26,988 nucleotides of DNA from an uncultured Chitinophagaceae bacterium (GTDB taxonomy: Bacteria; Bacteroidota; Bacteroidia; Chitinophagales; Chitinophagaceae): assembly GCA_937996595.1 (NCBI GenBank), contig CALKVC010000213.1, positions 1 through 26,988 of the forward strand. The letters are read 5' to 3'. The position numbers and the translations under genes were made by a program. Each line of letters opens with the position of its first letter. Position 1 is the first letter of the stretch. Below the pieces are notes generated by a model. That model saw nothing but the letters and a program-made list of their open reading frames with translations. It was not told the origin of the DNA and made no database searches. Shown here piece after piece: positions 17,254 to 25,106 of this stretch.

Positions 17254-17868
17254 ATGAGTATTGAAAAAATATGGGGCAGTATTAACAACAAGCAGGATGA
17301 TGACCTGGTATCCCTGTTGCATACGTCAAAAATATCGAAACTCAGTTCACACAATCCCATGGACAAAATCAGGAAGAATTTACTGCTGAATATGATATGG
17401 GGTATCCTGGTTTGCCTGTTTTACCTGTTTATCATTTGCTATTTCTGGTACTGGCAGGTGCAGGTTATGATAAGCATCGTGCTGTTATTCTCCCTGTGGG
17501 CAACGTATACTGCCTATAAAGAATATAAAAAGATCACAGCAACCGTATCGGCAACCAATTCTGTGCTGAATGAATTGAAAAGGCACCAGCATTCAATTAC
17601 AAACTGGATGAAGACGCAGCAACGGGTAGCATTATACATTTACCCGGTAAGTGCGGCAGGTGGTTTTTTGCTTGGAGGTGTATTAGGTTCAGGTAAACCG
17701 GTTCATGTTGTAATGGGTAAACCAATGATGTATGTTATACTGTTAGTTACCATCGCCATATTGGTTCCGGCCTGTTATTACTTTGCCAGGTGGATGTTTA
17801 AATACAGCTTTGGCAAGCACCTGGAAGCATTGAAAGTGAATATCAAAGCACTGGAAGAAGAAAATTAA
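17254..17868 (+). CDS. Membrane protein next to ECF sigma factor, possible anti-sigma partner
   Basis: A 204-residue protein with a soluble N-terminal part (about 1-45) and about four membrane helices in two pairs (near 46-68/70-90 and near 125-150/155-178), with a charged tail. I recognise no named domain and no zinc-binding anti-sigma motif (no HxxxCxxC). Position directly after the sigma gene (2-bp gap), with the N-terminal cytoplasmic segment, fits a membrane-bound regulator of the sigma factor, but this is inferred only from context. Confidence 0.7.
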   Translation: MSIEKIWGSINNKQDDDLVSLLHTSKISKLSSHNPMDKIRKNLLLNMIWGILVCLFYLFIICYFWYWQVQVMISIVLLFSLWATYTAYKEYKKITATVSATNSVLNELKRHQHSITNWMKTQQRVALYIYPVSAAGGFLLGGVLGSGKPVHVVMGKPMMYVILLVTIAILVPACYYFARWMFKYSFGKHLEALKVNIKALEEEN

Positions 17869-17916
17869 TGATGCTGCTTTAATAATATATCAATTACTGA
17901 TACAAATACTAAAAAA

Positions 17917-18177
17917 ATGGAAACAAAAACACAAACAAAACCTGTAGCAAAAAATTTTAATAAAGCTGCCTATTCCATTTTCGTGCTGGCGGGCATTTAT
18001 TTCATTATAAAACATGATTTTTCACAGGCAGTAACATTTTGGGGGCTTGCCGTGGTATTTGATCCTTTCAATATAAACACGCCATTTCAAAAAAGGCCTT
18101 TTTACCAGCAAGCCTGGTTGATAGTACATACTGTAATAACCCTTACCTTATTTGTTTTGGCATTGGTTATGAACTGA
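17917..18177 (+). CDS. Small two-helix membrane protein
   Basis: 86 residues with a hydrophilic lysine-rich start (METKTQTKPVAKNFNK), two hydrophobic segments (about 18-49 and 66-85) and a polar loop between them. No family recognised. ATG start at 17917, 48 bp after the preceding membrane protein, same strand, and just upstream of a strong terminator, so it is probably the last gene of the sigma factor operon. Confidence 0.75.
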   Translation: METKTQTKPVAKNFNKAAYSIFVLAGIYFIIKHDFSQAVTFWGLAVVFDPFNINTPFQKRPFYQQAWLIVHTVITLTLFVLALVMN

Positions 18178-18187
18178 TCAAAATAAA

Positions 18188-18215
18188 AATGCTGCCCGGG
18201 ATTCCGGGCAGCATT
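18188..18215. terminator. Strong bidirectional intrinsic terminator
   Basis: A perfect 12-bp stem (AATGCTGCCCGG with its complement, 18188-18199 and 18204-18215) and a 4-base loop GATT. An A-rich tract precedes it and AT-rich sequence follows. It lies between two convergent genes (17917-18177 plus and 18238-18438 minus) and can serve both. Confidence 0.9.
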
Positions 18216-18237
18216 ACAAATTTACCTATAGACATGC

Positions 18238-18438
18238 TTACCAGCCTTTTTTTGCCACCCCGTCTTTCACCGCTTCCAATGCCCTTGCTTCAGCCAGCAT
18301 GGTAGTCATTTTATTTCCTTTTCCATCATCCCCCTGGGCCATATAACCGCCCCTGGCTGTTTTGGTTATTACTGCATTTTGCATGGGAACATTCTTTTCC
18401 TTTGTTTTCATGCAATAGGCTGTTAACATTTTTGACAT
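18238..18438 (-). CDS. Small hypothetical protein, possibly a cysteine-poor DUF5679-like protein
   Basis: 66 residues, basic, with one cysteine (C9). The layout AYCMKTKEK, then TKTARGGYMAQG, then GNKM resembles the small zinc-ribbon proteins of the DUF5679 type (CxxC, NGR..KG, CxxCGTKM), but three of the four expected metal ligands would be absent. This resemblance is by eye and uncertain. ATG start at 18438; convergent with the sigma operon and on the same strand as gyrB, 101 bp downstream of it. The coding status is supported by the ATG start, the terminator just after the stop and the even composition. Confidence 0.6.
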   Translation of the reverse strand: MSKMLTAYCMKTKEKNVPMQNAVITKTARGGYMAQGDDGKGNKMTTMLAEARALEAVKDGVAKKGW

Positions 18439-18538
18439 TTTAATAAAATTTATGGTTAGTAATAATGGGTTTAAACATATGCTTGAATATACAAGCTACT
18501 AAAATAATTGGTTTTAGCAAAAATTACTATGTGATTCG

Positions 18539-20515
18539 CTACACATCAATCTTTGCATATTTTGCATGGTTCTCTATAAATTCCCTTCTTGGTGGAACTT
18601 CATCGCCCATCAGCATGCTGAAAACACCATCTGCATTGGTCAGGCTGTCGATGGTAACCTGTTTCAGATTACGGGTAACCGGGTTCATGGTTGTTTCCCA
18701 TAACTGTTCGGCATTCATCTCTCCCAAACCTTTGTATCGCTGGGTGGTTACGCTGTCATCCTTACCCTGGCCAAACAATTTAATCAGCGCTTTACGTTCT
18801 TCATCATTCCATGCATATTGCTGGTCTTTCCCTTTTTTAACCAGGTAGAGCGGCGGCTGAGCTATATAAACATTTCCCTGTTCTACCAGTTCTTTCATAT
18901 AGCGGAAAATAAATGTGAGGATAAGGGTGGCAATATGGCTGCCATCCACATCCGCATCCGTCATGATGATGAGTTTATGATACCGCAGTTTTGATATGTC
19001 CAGCGCTTTGGCATCATCTGATGTGCCAATCTTAACACCCAGTGCGGTGAACATGTTCCTGATCTCTTCATTGTCATATATCTTATGTTCCATGGCTTTT
19101 TCCACATTCAGGATCTTACCACGTAATGGAAGGATGGCCTGGAAACTCCTGTCGCGGCCCTGTTTTGCCGTTCCGCCCGCCGAATCTCCTTCCACCAGGA
19201 ACAGTTCGCATTTCCCGGGATCTTTGTCTGAGCAATCGGCCAGTTTACCCGGCAATCCTCCGCCAACGAGTACGCTTTTACGTTGCACCATGTCACGCGC
19301 CCTTTTTGCTGCAGCCCTTGCCTGGGCGGCAAGTATCACTTTCTGGATGATTGTTTTAGCGTCTTTGGGATTTTCTTCCAGGTATGCTTCCAGCACCCGG
19401 CTCAGGGTGGTATCCACGATACCCATCACTTCACTGTTGCCAAGCTTTGTTTTTGTCTGCCCTTCAAATTGCGGTTCAGGTACTTTTACAGAAATGATTG
19501 CGGATATCCCTTCCCGGAAGTCATCACCTTCTATGGCCACTTTAGCTTTTTCAAACATGCCCTGTTTTTCACCATAGCTTTTAAACACCCGGGTGATAGA
19601 CCTGCGGAATCCGGCCACATGCGTACCGCCTTCAATGGTATTAATGTTGTTCACATAACTGAAGATATGCTCCTGGTAGCTGGCGTTATAAACCATAGCC
19701 ACTTCCACTGCCACATTGCTTTTTTCATCATACCCGTCGCAGTAGATCGTTGTTGGGATGAGCGAAGGCCTGTTGGCATTCTTATCAATCAGTTCCACGA
19801 ACTCCACGATTCCGCCCTCACTGTAAAATGTTTTGCTGTAATGTTTGCCGTCGTCGTCTTTTTCACGAAGGTCATTCAATATGATCGTGATTTTCCTGTT
19901 CAGGAAAGCCAGTTCCCTTAACCTGCCTTCCAGGATATCTTTGCTGTAAACGGTGGTAGTGAATATCGTTTCATCGGGCCAGAACTGAACCATGGTGCCC
20001 GTTTTATCGCTTTTACCGGTTTCCCTTACCGGGTATTGGGGAACACCTTTTGCATATTCCTGTTCAAAAGATTTACCGTCGCGGTTAACCCACACGTGCA
20101 GGTGCTTACTGAGTGCATTCACGCAACTGACACCAACACCATGCAAACCACCGGAAACTTTATAGGAACCTTTATCAAATTTTCCGCCTGCATGCAGCAC
20201 CGTCATTACCACTTCCAGCGCACTCCTGTTCTCTTTGGAATGCATACCGGTTGGAATACCACGGCCATCATCCTGAACGGTGATGGAATTATCTTCATTG
20301 ATGGTGACGGTTATATTTTTACAATGCCCGGCAAGCGCTTCATCTATTGAATTGTCAACCACTTCATAAACGAGGTGGTGAAGGCCCTTGATACTGATAT
20401 CGCCAATGTACATGGCCGGCCTTTTCCTTACTGCTTCCAGGCCTTCCAGAACCTGGATACTGTCTGCACCATACGCTGTATTTGCAAGCGACACTAACTC
20501 TTCTGCTGTACTCAT
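18539..20515 (-). CDS. gyrB: DNA gyrase subunit B
   Basis: ATPase subunit of the type IIA topoisomerase that introduces negative supercoils. The 658 residues contain the GHKL ATP site (VVDNSIDEA near 52-60, QDDGRGIP at 81-88, GGLHGVGVS near 122-130), the transducer domain, and the TOPRIM domain with EGDSAGGTAKQGRDR and DADVDGSH. The EGDSAGG..QGRDR form fits GyrB rather than ParE. The C-terminus with PPRREFIENHA is typical. ATG start at 20515 with a GGAG 13 bp upstream. gyrA is not adjacent, as is common. Confidence 0.96.
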   Translation of the reverse strand: MSTAEELVSLANTAYGADSIQVLEGLEAVRKRPAMYIGDISIKGLHHLVYEVVDNSIDEALAGHCKNITVTINEDNSITVQDDGRGIPTGMHSKENRSALEVVMTVLHAGGKFDKGSYKVSGGLHGVGVSCVNALSKHLHVWVNRDGKSFEQEYAKGVPQYPVRETGKSDKTGTMVQFWPDETIFTTTVYSKDILEGRLRELAFLNRKITIILNDLREKDDDGKHYSKTFYSEGGIVEFVELIDKNANRPSLIPTTIYCDGYDEKSNVAVEVAMVYNASYQEHIFSYVNNINTIEGGTHVAGFRRSITRVFKSYGEKQGMFEKAKVAIEGDDFREGISAIISVKVPEPQFEGQTKTKLGNSEVMGIVDTTLSRVLEAYLEENPKDAKTIIQKVILAAQARAAAKRARDMVQRKSVLVGGGLPGKLADCSDKDPGKCELFLVEGDSAGGTAKQGRDRSFQAILPLRGKILNVEKAMEHKIYDNEEIRNMFTALGVKIGTSDDAKALDISKLRYHKLIIMTDADVDGSHIATLILTFIFRYMKELVEQGNVYIAQPPLYLVKKGKDQQYAWNDEERKALIKLFGQGKDDSVTTQRYKGLGEMNAEQLWETTMNPVTRNLKQVTIDSLTNADGVFSMLMGDEVPPRREFIENHAKYAKIDV

Positions 20516-20671
20516 AAACTAAAAAAATCTCCTTATTTGATTAATAAATTTTTATTTGCCGGCTGATTAAACACATGAACCGGCAACCATTACCCGAACA
20601 TTTTTTTTCAGGAAAACCGGCCGGATGCCACTTGTTTTCCGGCATCAAAATAACCGGCCTGATTATTCGGG

Positions 20672-20679
20672 CAAAGTTA
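20672..20679 (-). promoter_or_regulatory. -7 element of gyrB
   Basis: On the minus strand this reads TAACTTTG, an exact TAnnTTTG match. It would give a leader of about 150 nt before the gyrB ATG. No clear -33 TTG at the standard spacing. Confidence 0.45.
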
Positions 20680-20805
20680 ACAAAAATCAAGGGTTTTATA
20701 CGATAAAATATGGTTTATTTTGAGGCGCGGGAACGCTGTATTTACTGCCATTTTTCAAAACCATGATATCCACAAATTGTTCATAACTTATTCGGTAATC
20801 TTTAC

Positions 20806-20813
20806 TATATTTG
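20806..20813 (+). promoter_or_regulatory. -7 element of the AraC-type regulator gene
   Basis: TATATTTG matches TAnnTTTG exactly and lies 15 bp before the ATG at 20829. The in-frame TTG at 20811 overlaps this box and is therefore a poor start codon. Confidence 0.55.
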
Positions 20814-20828
20814 CATCGAAATTTTTCA

Positions 20829-21770
20829 ATGGATCATATTACTGACATATTAACTATATCCAACCAGCAACCGGTTTTACTGGAAGAGATGGAAGTACTT
20901 CAGGATGTGGTGCGTCATATTCCGGGATCAGTTAAATATGCCATCAGGCGGTATCGTAAACAACCGCAATGGAATGTGGACGACACTGGCATTTTGCAGT
21001 ATAATTATGCAAAAAATGACGAAAACGAACATTCCCTGGAACTGCGTTTCTGTGTAAGTGGTAACGTATATTGCCGCAAAAAACAGGCAGAATGTGATTA
21101 TTGCAGCCTGAACACTTCAAAGGGCTGTATTGAAAAAATAGACAGTGTGGATGTACTCAGTTTCAGTTTTTCACCTGCTTACCTGCACCAGTTTGCCAAA
21201 GCCAACAAGACGCCTTACAGCCTTACCGATAATGTTTTGTCGTTCCGCCATAAATCGTCTTTTTCCAAAGCACTTCCCCTGTGCGGAAAAACCAGGATGG
21301 CTATTGAGGCCCTATTGAACCATACTTATACCGATACCCTGGAAAATATCTTCATCAATGCACAAACGCAGATCCTTTTGTTATACAGTATGGACTGCAT
21401 GCTGGGCGAAAAGACCGAAACGGCATTTGCCTGCAAGTTCCTGGCAAACGAAGCTGATCGTGAAAAGATCATCATGGCCAGGGAGATTCTGCTGAAACAT
21501 ATCGGTGAGCCCATCACCATCAAAGCGCTCAGCCGCAAGGTTGCCATCAATGAATGCTACCTGAAAAAGGGGTTCAAGGAAATTTTCGGCACCACCATCT
21601 TCGATTTTTACCAGGGGCAGCGCATGGAACACGCCAAATACCTCTTATATGATAAGGGCCTCAGTGTTACCGAAGTATCCATGCTGCTGGGCTACTCCTC
21701 CATTTCCCATTTCAGTACCGCCTTTAAGAAACATACAGGCATAAAACCCTGTGAGCTGCTGTTAAGGTAA
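20829..21770 (+). CDS. AraC-family transcriptional regulator with N-terminal cysteine cluster
   Basis: 313 residues. The C-terminal 95 or so form the AraC/XylS double helix-turn-helix (ITIKALSRKVAINECYLKKGFKE; LSVTEVSMLLGYSSISHFSTAFKKHTGIKP). The N-terminal sensor part has cysteines at 75, 82, 89, 92 and 100 (C-x6-C-x6-C-x2-C-x7-C), which could bind a metal or sense redox state. PchR-type AraC proteins commonly regulate an adjacent TonB receptor gene, and the gene here lies 255 bp upstream of one. Iron or haem-linked control is therefore likely, but the ligand is not known. Confidence 0.9.
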   Translation: MDHITDILTISNQQPVLLEEMEVLQDVVRHIPGSVKYAIRRYRKQPQWNVDDTGILQYNYAKNDENEHSLELRFCVSGNVYCRKKQAECDYCSLNTSKGCIEKIDSVDVLSFSFSPAYLHQFAKANKTPYSLTDNVLSFRHKSSFSKALPLCGKTRMAIEALLNHTYTDTLENIFINAQTQILLLYSMDCMLGEKTETAFACKFLANEADREKIIMAREILLKHIGEPITIKALSRKVAINECYLKKGFKEIFGTTIFDFYQGQRMEHAKYLLYDKGLSVTEVSMLLGYSSISHFSTAFKKHTGIKPCELLLR

Positions 21771-21959
21771 CCATAGCCGGAATTTCCCTACATTAAAATA
21801 CAGTATGGCTAACCGTTACCATTACATGCTGCTATAAAACCGGCACCTGTAAAAAAATTCCTTACTGCAACATTGATTCCCGTCATACAATGATATGATT
21901 GAATAACGTTCATCTGTCACCGCTTTGTAAAAAAACCGGAATTATACAAATCATCATAC

Positions 21960-21978
21960 ATCATGACATTTCCATGAT
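21960..21978. promoter_or_regulatory. Candidate operator upstream of the TonB receptor gene
   Basis: Perfect dyad ATCATG-N7-CATGAT. Its centre lies about 31 bp upstream of the putative -7 box (22000-22007), a position suitable for an activator. Assignment to the adjacent AraC-type regulator is inference. Confidence 0.4.
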
Positions 21979-21999
21979 AATTAAAACATTCGGGCAAAA

Positions 22000-22007
22000 C
22001 ATCTTTG
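22000..22007 (+). promoter_or_regulatory. -7-like element of the TonB receptor operon
   Basis: CATCTTTG differs from TAnnTTTG at the first base. It lies 18 bp before the TTG start. No good -33 element is seen, which would fit a promoter needing an activator. Confidence 0.4.
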
Positions 22008-22025
22008 CACCCATAATCAACTGTA

Positions 22026-24143
22026 TTGAAAAAATTAATCATTATAGGCTGCTGCTGTTTACCGGTTTTACGTATAACTGCACAGTTAAAGCCATTCAAA
22101 GACAGCTTATTCAGCAAAGAGCTAAGTGAAGTGGTGGTAACCGCTACCCGTAATGAACGCAAACTTGGCAATGTAGCCGTACCTGTAAGCATCATTTCTC
22201 AAAAGAACATCCAGCAGGCCGGTTCACTCAGGTTAAAAGATATCTTGCAGGAACAACCGGGCTTATTTCTTACCAGCGGTTTTGGTGTGGGGGTTCAGAT
22301 GCAGGGATTGAATCCGGATTACACCCTCATACTGGTTGACGGAGAACCACTCACCGGCAGAACTTCCGGTGTACTGGACCTGAACCGGGTGACAACAGGC
22401 AATATCAAAAAAATTGAAATCGTTAAAGGCCCTTCTTCCAGCTTATACGGCTCTGAAGCCCTTGCCGGCGTAATTAATATTATTACCGATAAATCGTATG
22501 ATAAAAAATTAAACCTGTCGGCCCGGTACGGCACCTACAACAGCCTGGATGCAAATATAACGGCAGCCGGAAGGATCGGTAAAGCCGGGTTCAGCGCATT
22601 TCTTAACCAGTATAACACAGATGGATACAGCATCCGCCCTTACAGTGTGGAACGTTCCAAATTACCGGTAAACAGAACCACGCCGCACCTGAATATAAAT
22701 TACCCTTTCAGCAATAAAACAAGCTTAAACCTGTCACTCAGGTATAATTACGAACACATCAAAAATGAACTGGCGGTATCAAATAACGGGCAGGTTACCT
22801 ATTCATATGGCAGGGAAATAAACAAAGATCTGAACATAACGCCCACCCTTACCCATATTTTTTCCAGTAAGTTTAAAACACAATTGCGTTTATACGCCAA
22901 CAGGTTTGAAGGTTCCCAGAAACTGTCTACTTCAGTTGGGCAGGGATATGATGATTATTTCCTCCAGCGGTTTTACCGGGCAGAAAACCAGACGGATTAC
23001 AGCCTCAGCAAGCGCCTTTCATTTGTAGGCGGTATCGGCTATATAAAAGAGTTTGTAAACTCAACCAGGTATGACAGCAAGGACAGCCGCAAGGAAAATG
23101 AAGTGTCATACGGTTTCATCCAGGCCGAATGGCAGGCGCTGAAAAACCTAACATTCATCGGAGGCTTCCGCTATGATGACAATAAATTGTATGCTTCTGC
23201 CTTCAGCCCCAAGATTGCCGGTAAACTAACGGTAAATAACAGACTAAGTTTCCAGGCTTCCTATGGCAGGGGTTTCAAAGCTCCCGATTTCAGGCAGCTT
23301 TACCTCAACTTTACCAACACCAGTGCCGGCAGCTACTCGGTTTTTGGAGCACTGGAAGCACAACGTATCATTCAACTGATGGATAATGCCGGGCTGATCA
23401 GGCAATTTGAAGCCGATTACAGCAGGCTGCAGGCCCTGAAACCGGAATACTCAAACGGATTCAATGCCGGGTTCACCTTTTTCCCGACACGGAAACTCCA
23501 ATGGCAGGTGAATGTTTTCAGGAACGATATCAAAGACCTGATTGAAGCCAGGCTGGTAGCCACCAGGCAGGACAATACACAGATTTTCAGTTACGTGAAT
23601 ATTCAACGGGCATTTACACAGGGTATTGAAACCAATATCAGGTATGTAATAACCAATTCCTTTATACTGAATGCCGGTTACCAATACCTGCAAACAGCCG
23701 ATAAGGATGAACTGAACAGGCTGAAAGAAGGCAACTACTATTATACACGTGATGAGAATAATTTCAGTGTACTGCTTAAAAAGAAAGATTACCTGGGTTT
23801 GCCAAACCGCAGCCCGCATATGGCCACATGTAAACTTTCCTATGAACCTGCCAGCCAAAAATGGTTTGCCAATATACGGGCAGCATACCGCAGCAAATGG
23901 GTTGTTTTTGATAAAGACGGCAATGGGATCTACAATAAACAGGATGAGTTTGCCGAAGGATTTGTACAACTGGGTAGCAGTATCGGCAGCAGCCTGCCAT
24001 ATGGTTTCCGCATCCAGGCAGGTGCCGACAACATCCTGAACCATGTTGATGTAAACAACCTGCCCAATGCACCAGGACGAACATACTTTATTACAATCGG
24101 ATATTCATTCATTAATAATAAATCAACAAAAAATAAAAACTAA
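22026..24143 (+). CDS. TonB-dependent outer-membrane receptor, probable haem/iron uptake
   Basis: 705 residues. The start is a TTG at 22026, supported by an in-frame TAA at 22014 and by the signal peptide MKKLIIIGCCCLPVLRITAQ. The TonB box-like VVVTATR is followed by a plug domain (VPVSIISQKNIQQAG, GVQMQGLNPDYTLILVDGEP, EIVKGPSSSLYGSEALAGVINI) and a barrel. FKAPDFRQLYLNFTN corresponds to the FRAP-type box of haem receptors, and LKPEYSNGFNAGF to the following motif. The barrel ends with ITIGYSF and has a short polar tail of about ten residues. The gene is followed after 4 bp by a HmuY-type lipoprotein, an arrangement like hmuR-hmuY of Porphyromonas but with the order receptor first. The substrate is inferred from this partner. 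Confidence 0.9.
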   Translation: MKKLIIIGCCCLPVLRITAQLKPFKDSLFSKELSEVVVTATRNERKLGNVAVPVSIISQKNIQQAGSLRLKDILQEQPGLFLTSGFGVGVQMQGLNPDYTLILVDGEPLTGRTSGVLDLNRVTTGNIKKIEIVKGPSSSLYGSEALAGVINIITDKSYDKKLNLSARYGTYNSLDANITAAGRIGKAGFSAFLNQYNTDGYSIRPYSVERSKLPVNRTTPHLNINYPFSNKTSLNLSLRYNYEHIKNELAVSNNGQVTYSYGREINKDLNITPTLTHIFSSKFKTQLRLYANRFEGSQKLSTSVGQGYDDYFLQRFYRAENQTDYSLSKRLSFVGGIGYIKEFVNSTRYDSKDSRKENEVSYGFIQAEWQALKNLTFIGGFRYDDNKLYASAFSPKIAGKLTVNNRLSFQASYGRGFKAPDFRQLYLNFTNTSAGSYSVFGALEAQRIIQLMDNAGLIRQFEADYSRLQALKPEYSNGFNAGFTFFPTRKLQWQVNVFRNDIKDLIEARLVATRQDNTQIFSYVNIQRAFTQGIETNIRYVITNSFILNAGYQYLQTADKDELNRLKEGNYYYTRDENNFSVLLKKKDYLGLPNRSPHMATCKLSYEPASQKWFANIRAAYRSKWVVFDKDGNGIYNKQDEFAEGFVQLGSSIGSSLPYGFRIQAGADNILNHVDVNNLPNAPGRTYFITIGYSFINNKSTKNKN

Positions 24144-24147
24144 ACTG

Positions 24148-24828
24148 ATGAAAAAGATGAACATGACCTTAACCGGATTATTTGCAGCAGCCATATTACT
24201 TTTCTCTTCATGCAAAAAAGATGATGCTGATGTTGCCATTGATAAAACAAACGACGGCACATTCAAAGTGTTTACAGAAGGAAATATCACAACGGTTCAA
24301 AACCTGATTGCCGATACCATCATCGGTTTAACGCCCGTGGGCCAGCCATACGGTGCCAACAAATTCAGTTTCTTTAGCATAGAAAACAATGCACTTGTTC
24401 CTTCATCAGATTCTGCCACCAATAAGTGGGACATCGCCTTCAGGGGAACAACCATCATTACCAATGCAGGAACAAGCGGGCCGGGCCTTGGAGGTGCATT
24501 CGTACTGATAGGCACTTTTGATGCAACGGCATCAGTACCTGCCGATTCCACCTTCTATACAGATACCGCACCGCTGTATGCCATCAGGACCGGATCTGGC
24601 AAAGGCTGGTATAATTATGACGGAGCCACAAACCTGGTTACCGCATTACCAGGCCGTGTTATCATGATACGTACAGCCACCGGCAAATATGCCAAACTGG
24701 AAATAATAAACTATTACAAAAAGGGAATCACACCGGCTGCAACCGCACCGGATAATGACAAGCTTAGCCTGCAGCGTTATTACGGTTTCCGGTATACGTT
24801 TCAGCCAAACGGCAGCAAAACTTTCTAA
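24148..24828 (+). CDS. hmuY: HmuY-family surface lipoprotein (histidine-free)
   Basis: 226 residues from the ATG at 24148. Lipoprotein signal: hydrophobic stretch ending LLFSSC with Cys22, followed by KKDDAD, which resembles the acidic export signal that sends Bacteroidota lipoproteins to the cell surface. The body has HmuY-family features: NKWDIAFRGTTI, TNAGTSGPGLGGAF, VIMIRTATGKYAKLEIINYY and the terminal RYYGFRYTFQPNG. In Porphyromonas HmuY two histidines hold haem; this protein has no histidine, so any haem binding would need methionine or another ligand, or the substrate differs. Co-transcribed with the receptor (4-bp gap). Confidence 0.88.
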   Translation: MKKMNMTLTGLFAAAILLFSSCKKDDADVAIDKTNDGTFKVFTEGNITTVQNLIADTIIGLTPVGQPYGANKFSFFSIENNALVPSSDSATNKWDIAFRGTTIITNAGTSGPGLGGAFVLIGTFDATASVPADSTFYTDTAPLYAIRTGSGKGWYNYDGATNLVTALPGRVIMIRTATGKYAKLEIINYYKKGITPAATAPDNDKLSLQRYYGFRYTFQPNGSKTF

Positions 24829-24832
24829 CCAT

Positions 24833-24855
24833 TAACGTGTTGTGCTATTAAAATA
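24833..24855. repeat. 23-bp dispersed repeat, copy 1
   Basis: Begins 4 bp after the hmuY stop. Matches copy 2 (26870-26892) at 21 of 23 positions in the same orientation; the last 13 bases (TGCTATTAAAATA) are identical. Copies are about 2.04 kb apart and flank the symporter gene. Confidence 0.75.
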
Positions 24856-24901
24856 CCTTTTTTAGGTATAAGAATGTTACATTAACCGTTTAAAAATTCA
24901 G

Positions 24902-24915
24902 TTCTAAGAATAGAA
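24902..24915. repeat. Small dyad TTCTA-AGAA-TAGAA
   Basis: Perfect 5-bp inverted repeat with a 4-base loop, downstream of the 23-bp repeat copy 1. A related dyad, TTAGAA-ATAA-TTCTAA, stands at 26913-26928 after copy 2. Confidence 0.5.
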
Positions 24916-24963
24916 TTACTTATGTTGATGCTACCGAAGAACTGAAGCTGATTAAAGCTCCTT

Positions 24964-25003
24964 CCCGCAATCGGGCTGTATATCGATTGCGGGTGCCTTT
25001 TTT
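24964..25003 (+). terminator. Intrinsic terminator of the receptor-hmuY operon
   Basis: A perfect 10-bp GC-rich stem CCCGCAATCG/CGATTGCGGG (24964-24973, 24984-24993) with a 10-base loop, followed by TGCC and T6. It lies 136 bp after the hmuY stop. Orientation fits the plus-strand operon. Confidence 0.85.
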
Positions 25004-25006
25004 GGC

Positions 25007-25034
25007 GTACCTTTTTGGGCAAGCAAAAAGGTAC
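25007..25034. repeat. T-arm/A-arm hairpin, copy 1 (possible terminator)
   Basis: Perfect 10-bp stem GTACCTTTTT/AAAAAGGTAC with loop GGGCAAGC. Read on the minus strand it shows T5-GCTTGCCC-A5, the same core as the hairpin at 26941-26968. It may end minus-strand transcription from the symporter gene (stop at 25107). Confidence 0.7.
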
Positions 25035-25106
25035 AAAATCTAATTGTATGGTAATTACAAGTCTTATTTAACTAATCAATAGTAGATTTCATAACCAAGT
25101 ATTCAA

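Larger units (their letters stand above)
20516..20828. other. Divergent intergenic region between gyrB and the AraC regulator
   Basis: No gene seen. It contains five CCGG-centred motifs between 20558 and 20659, including a direct repeat AACCGGCC (20616-20623 and 20652-20659), an inverted pair GGAAAAC/GTTTTCC (20611-20617, 20634-20640) and GATGCC/GGCATC (20624-20629, 20641-20646). All of these lie between the putative gyrB -7 box and the gyrB start, so in its 5' leader. The right part carries the promoter of the regulator. Confidence 0.6.

Noticed and set aside
18496..18514. Terminator after gyrB (CTAAAA/TTTTAG dyad)
   Set aside because: The stem has only 6 A/T-rich pairs and no proper T-run; not strong enough to list.
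19283..19921. Open frame of 212 codons on the plus strand
   Set aside because: Antisense to the conserved part of gyrB; composition rich in Phe, His and Cys, without a promoter or family resemblance.
20811..20828. TTG start for the AraC-type regulator
   Set aside because: The TTG is part of the TATATTTG promoter element; the ATG at 20829 is preferred.
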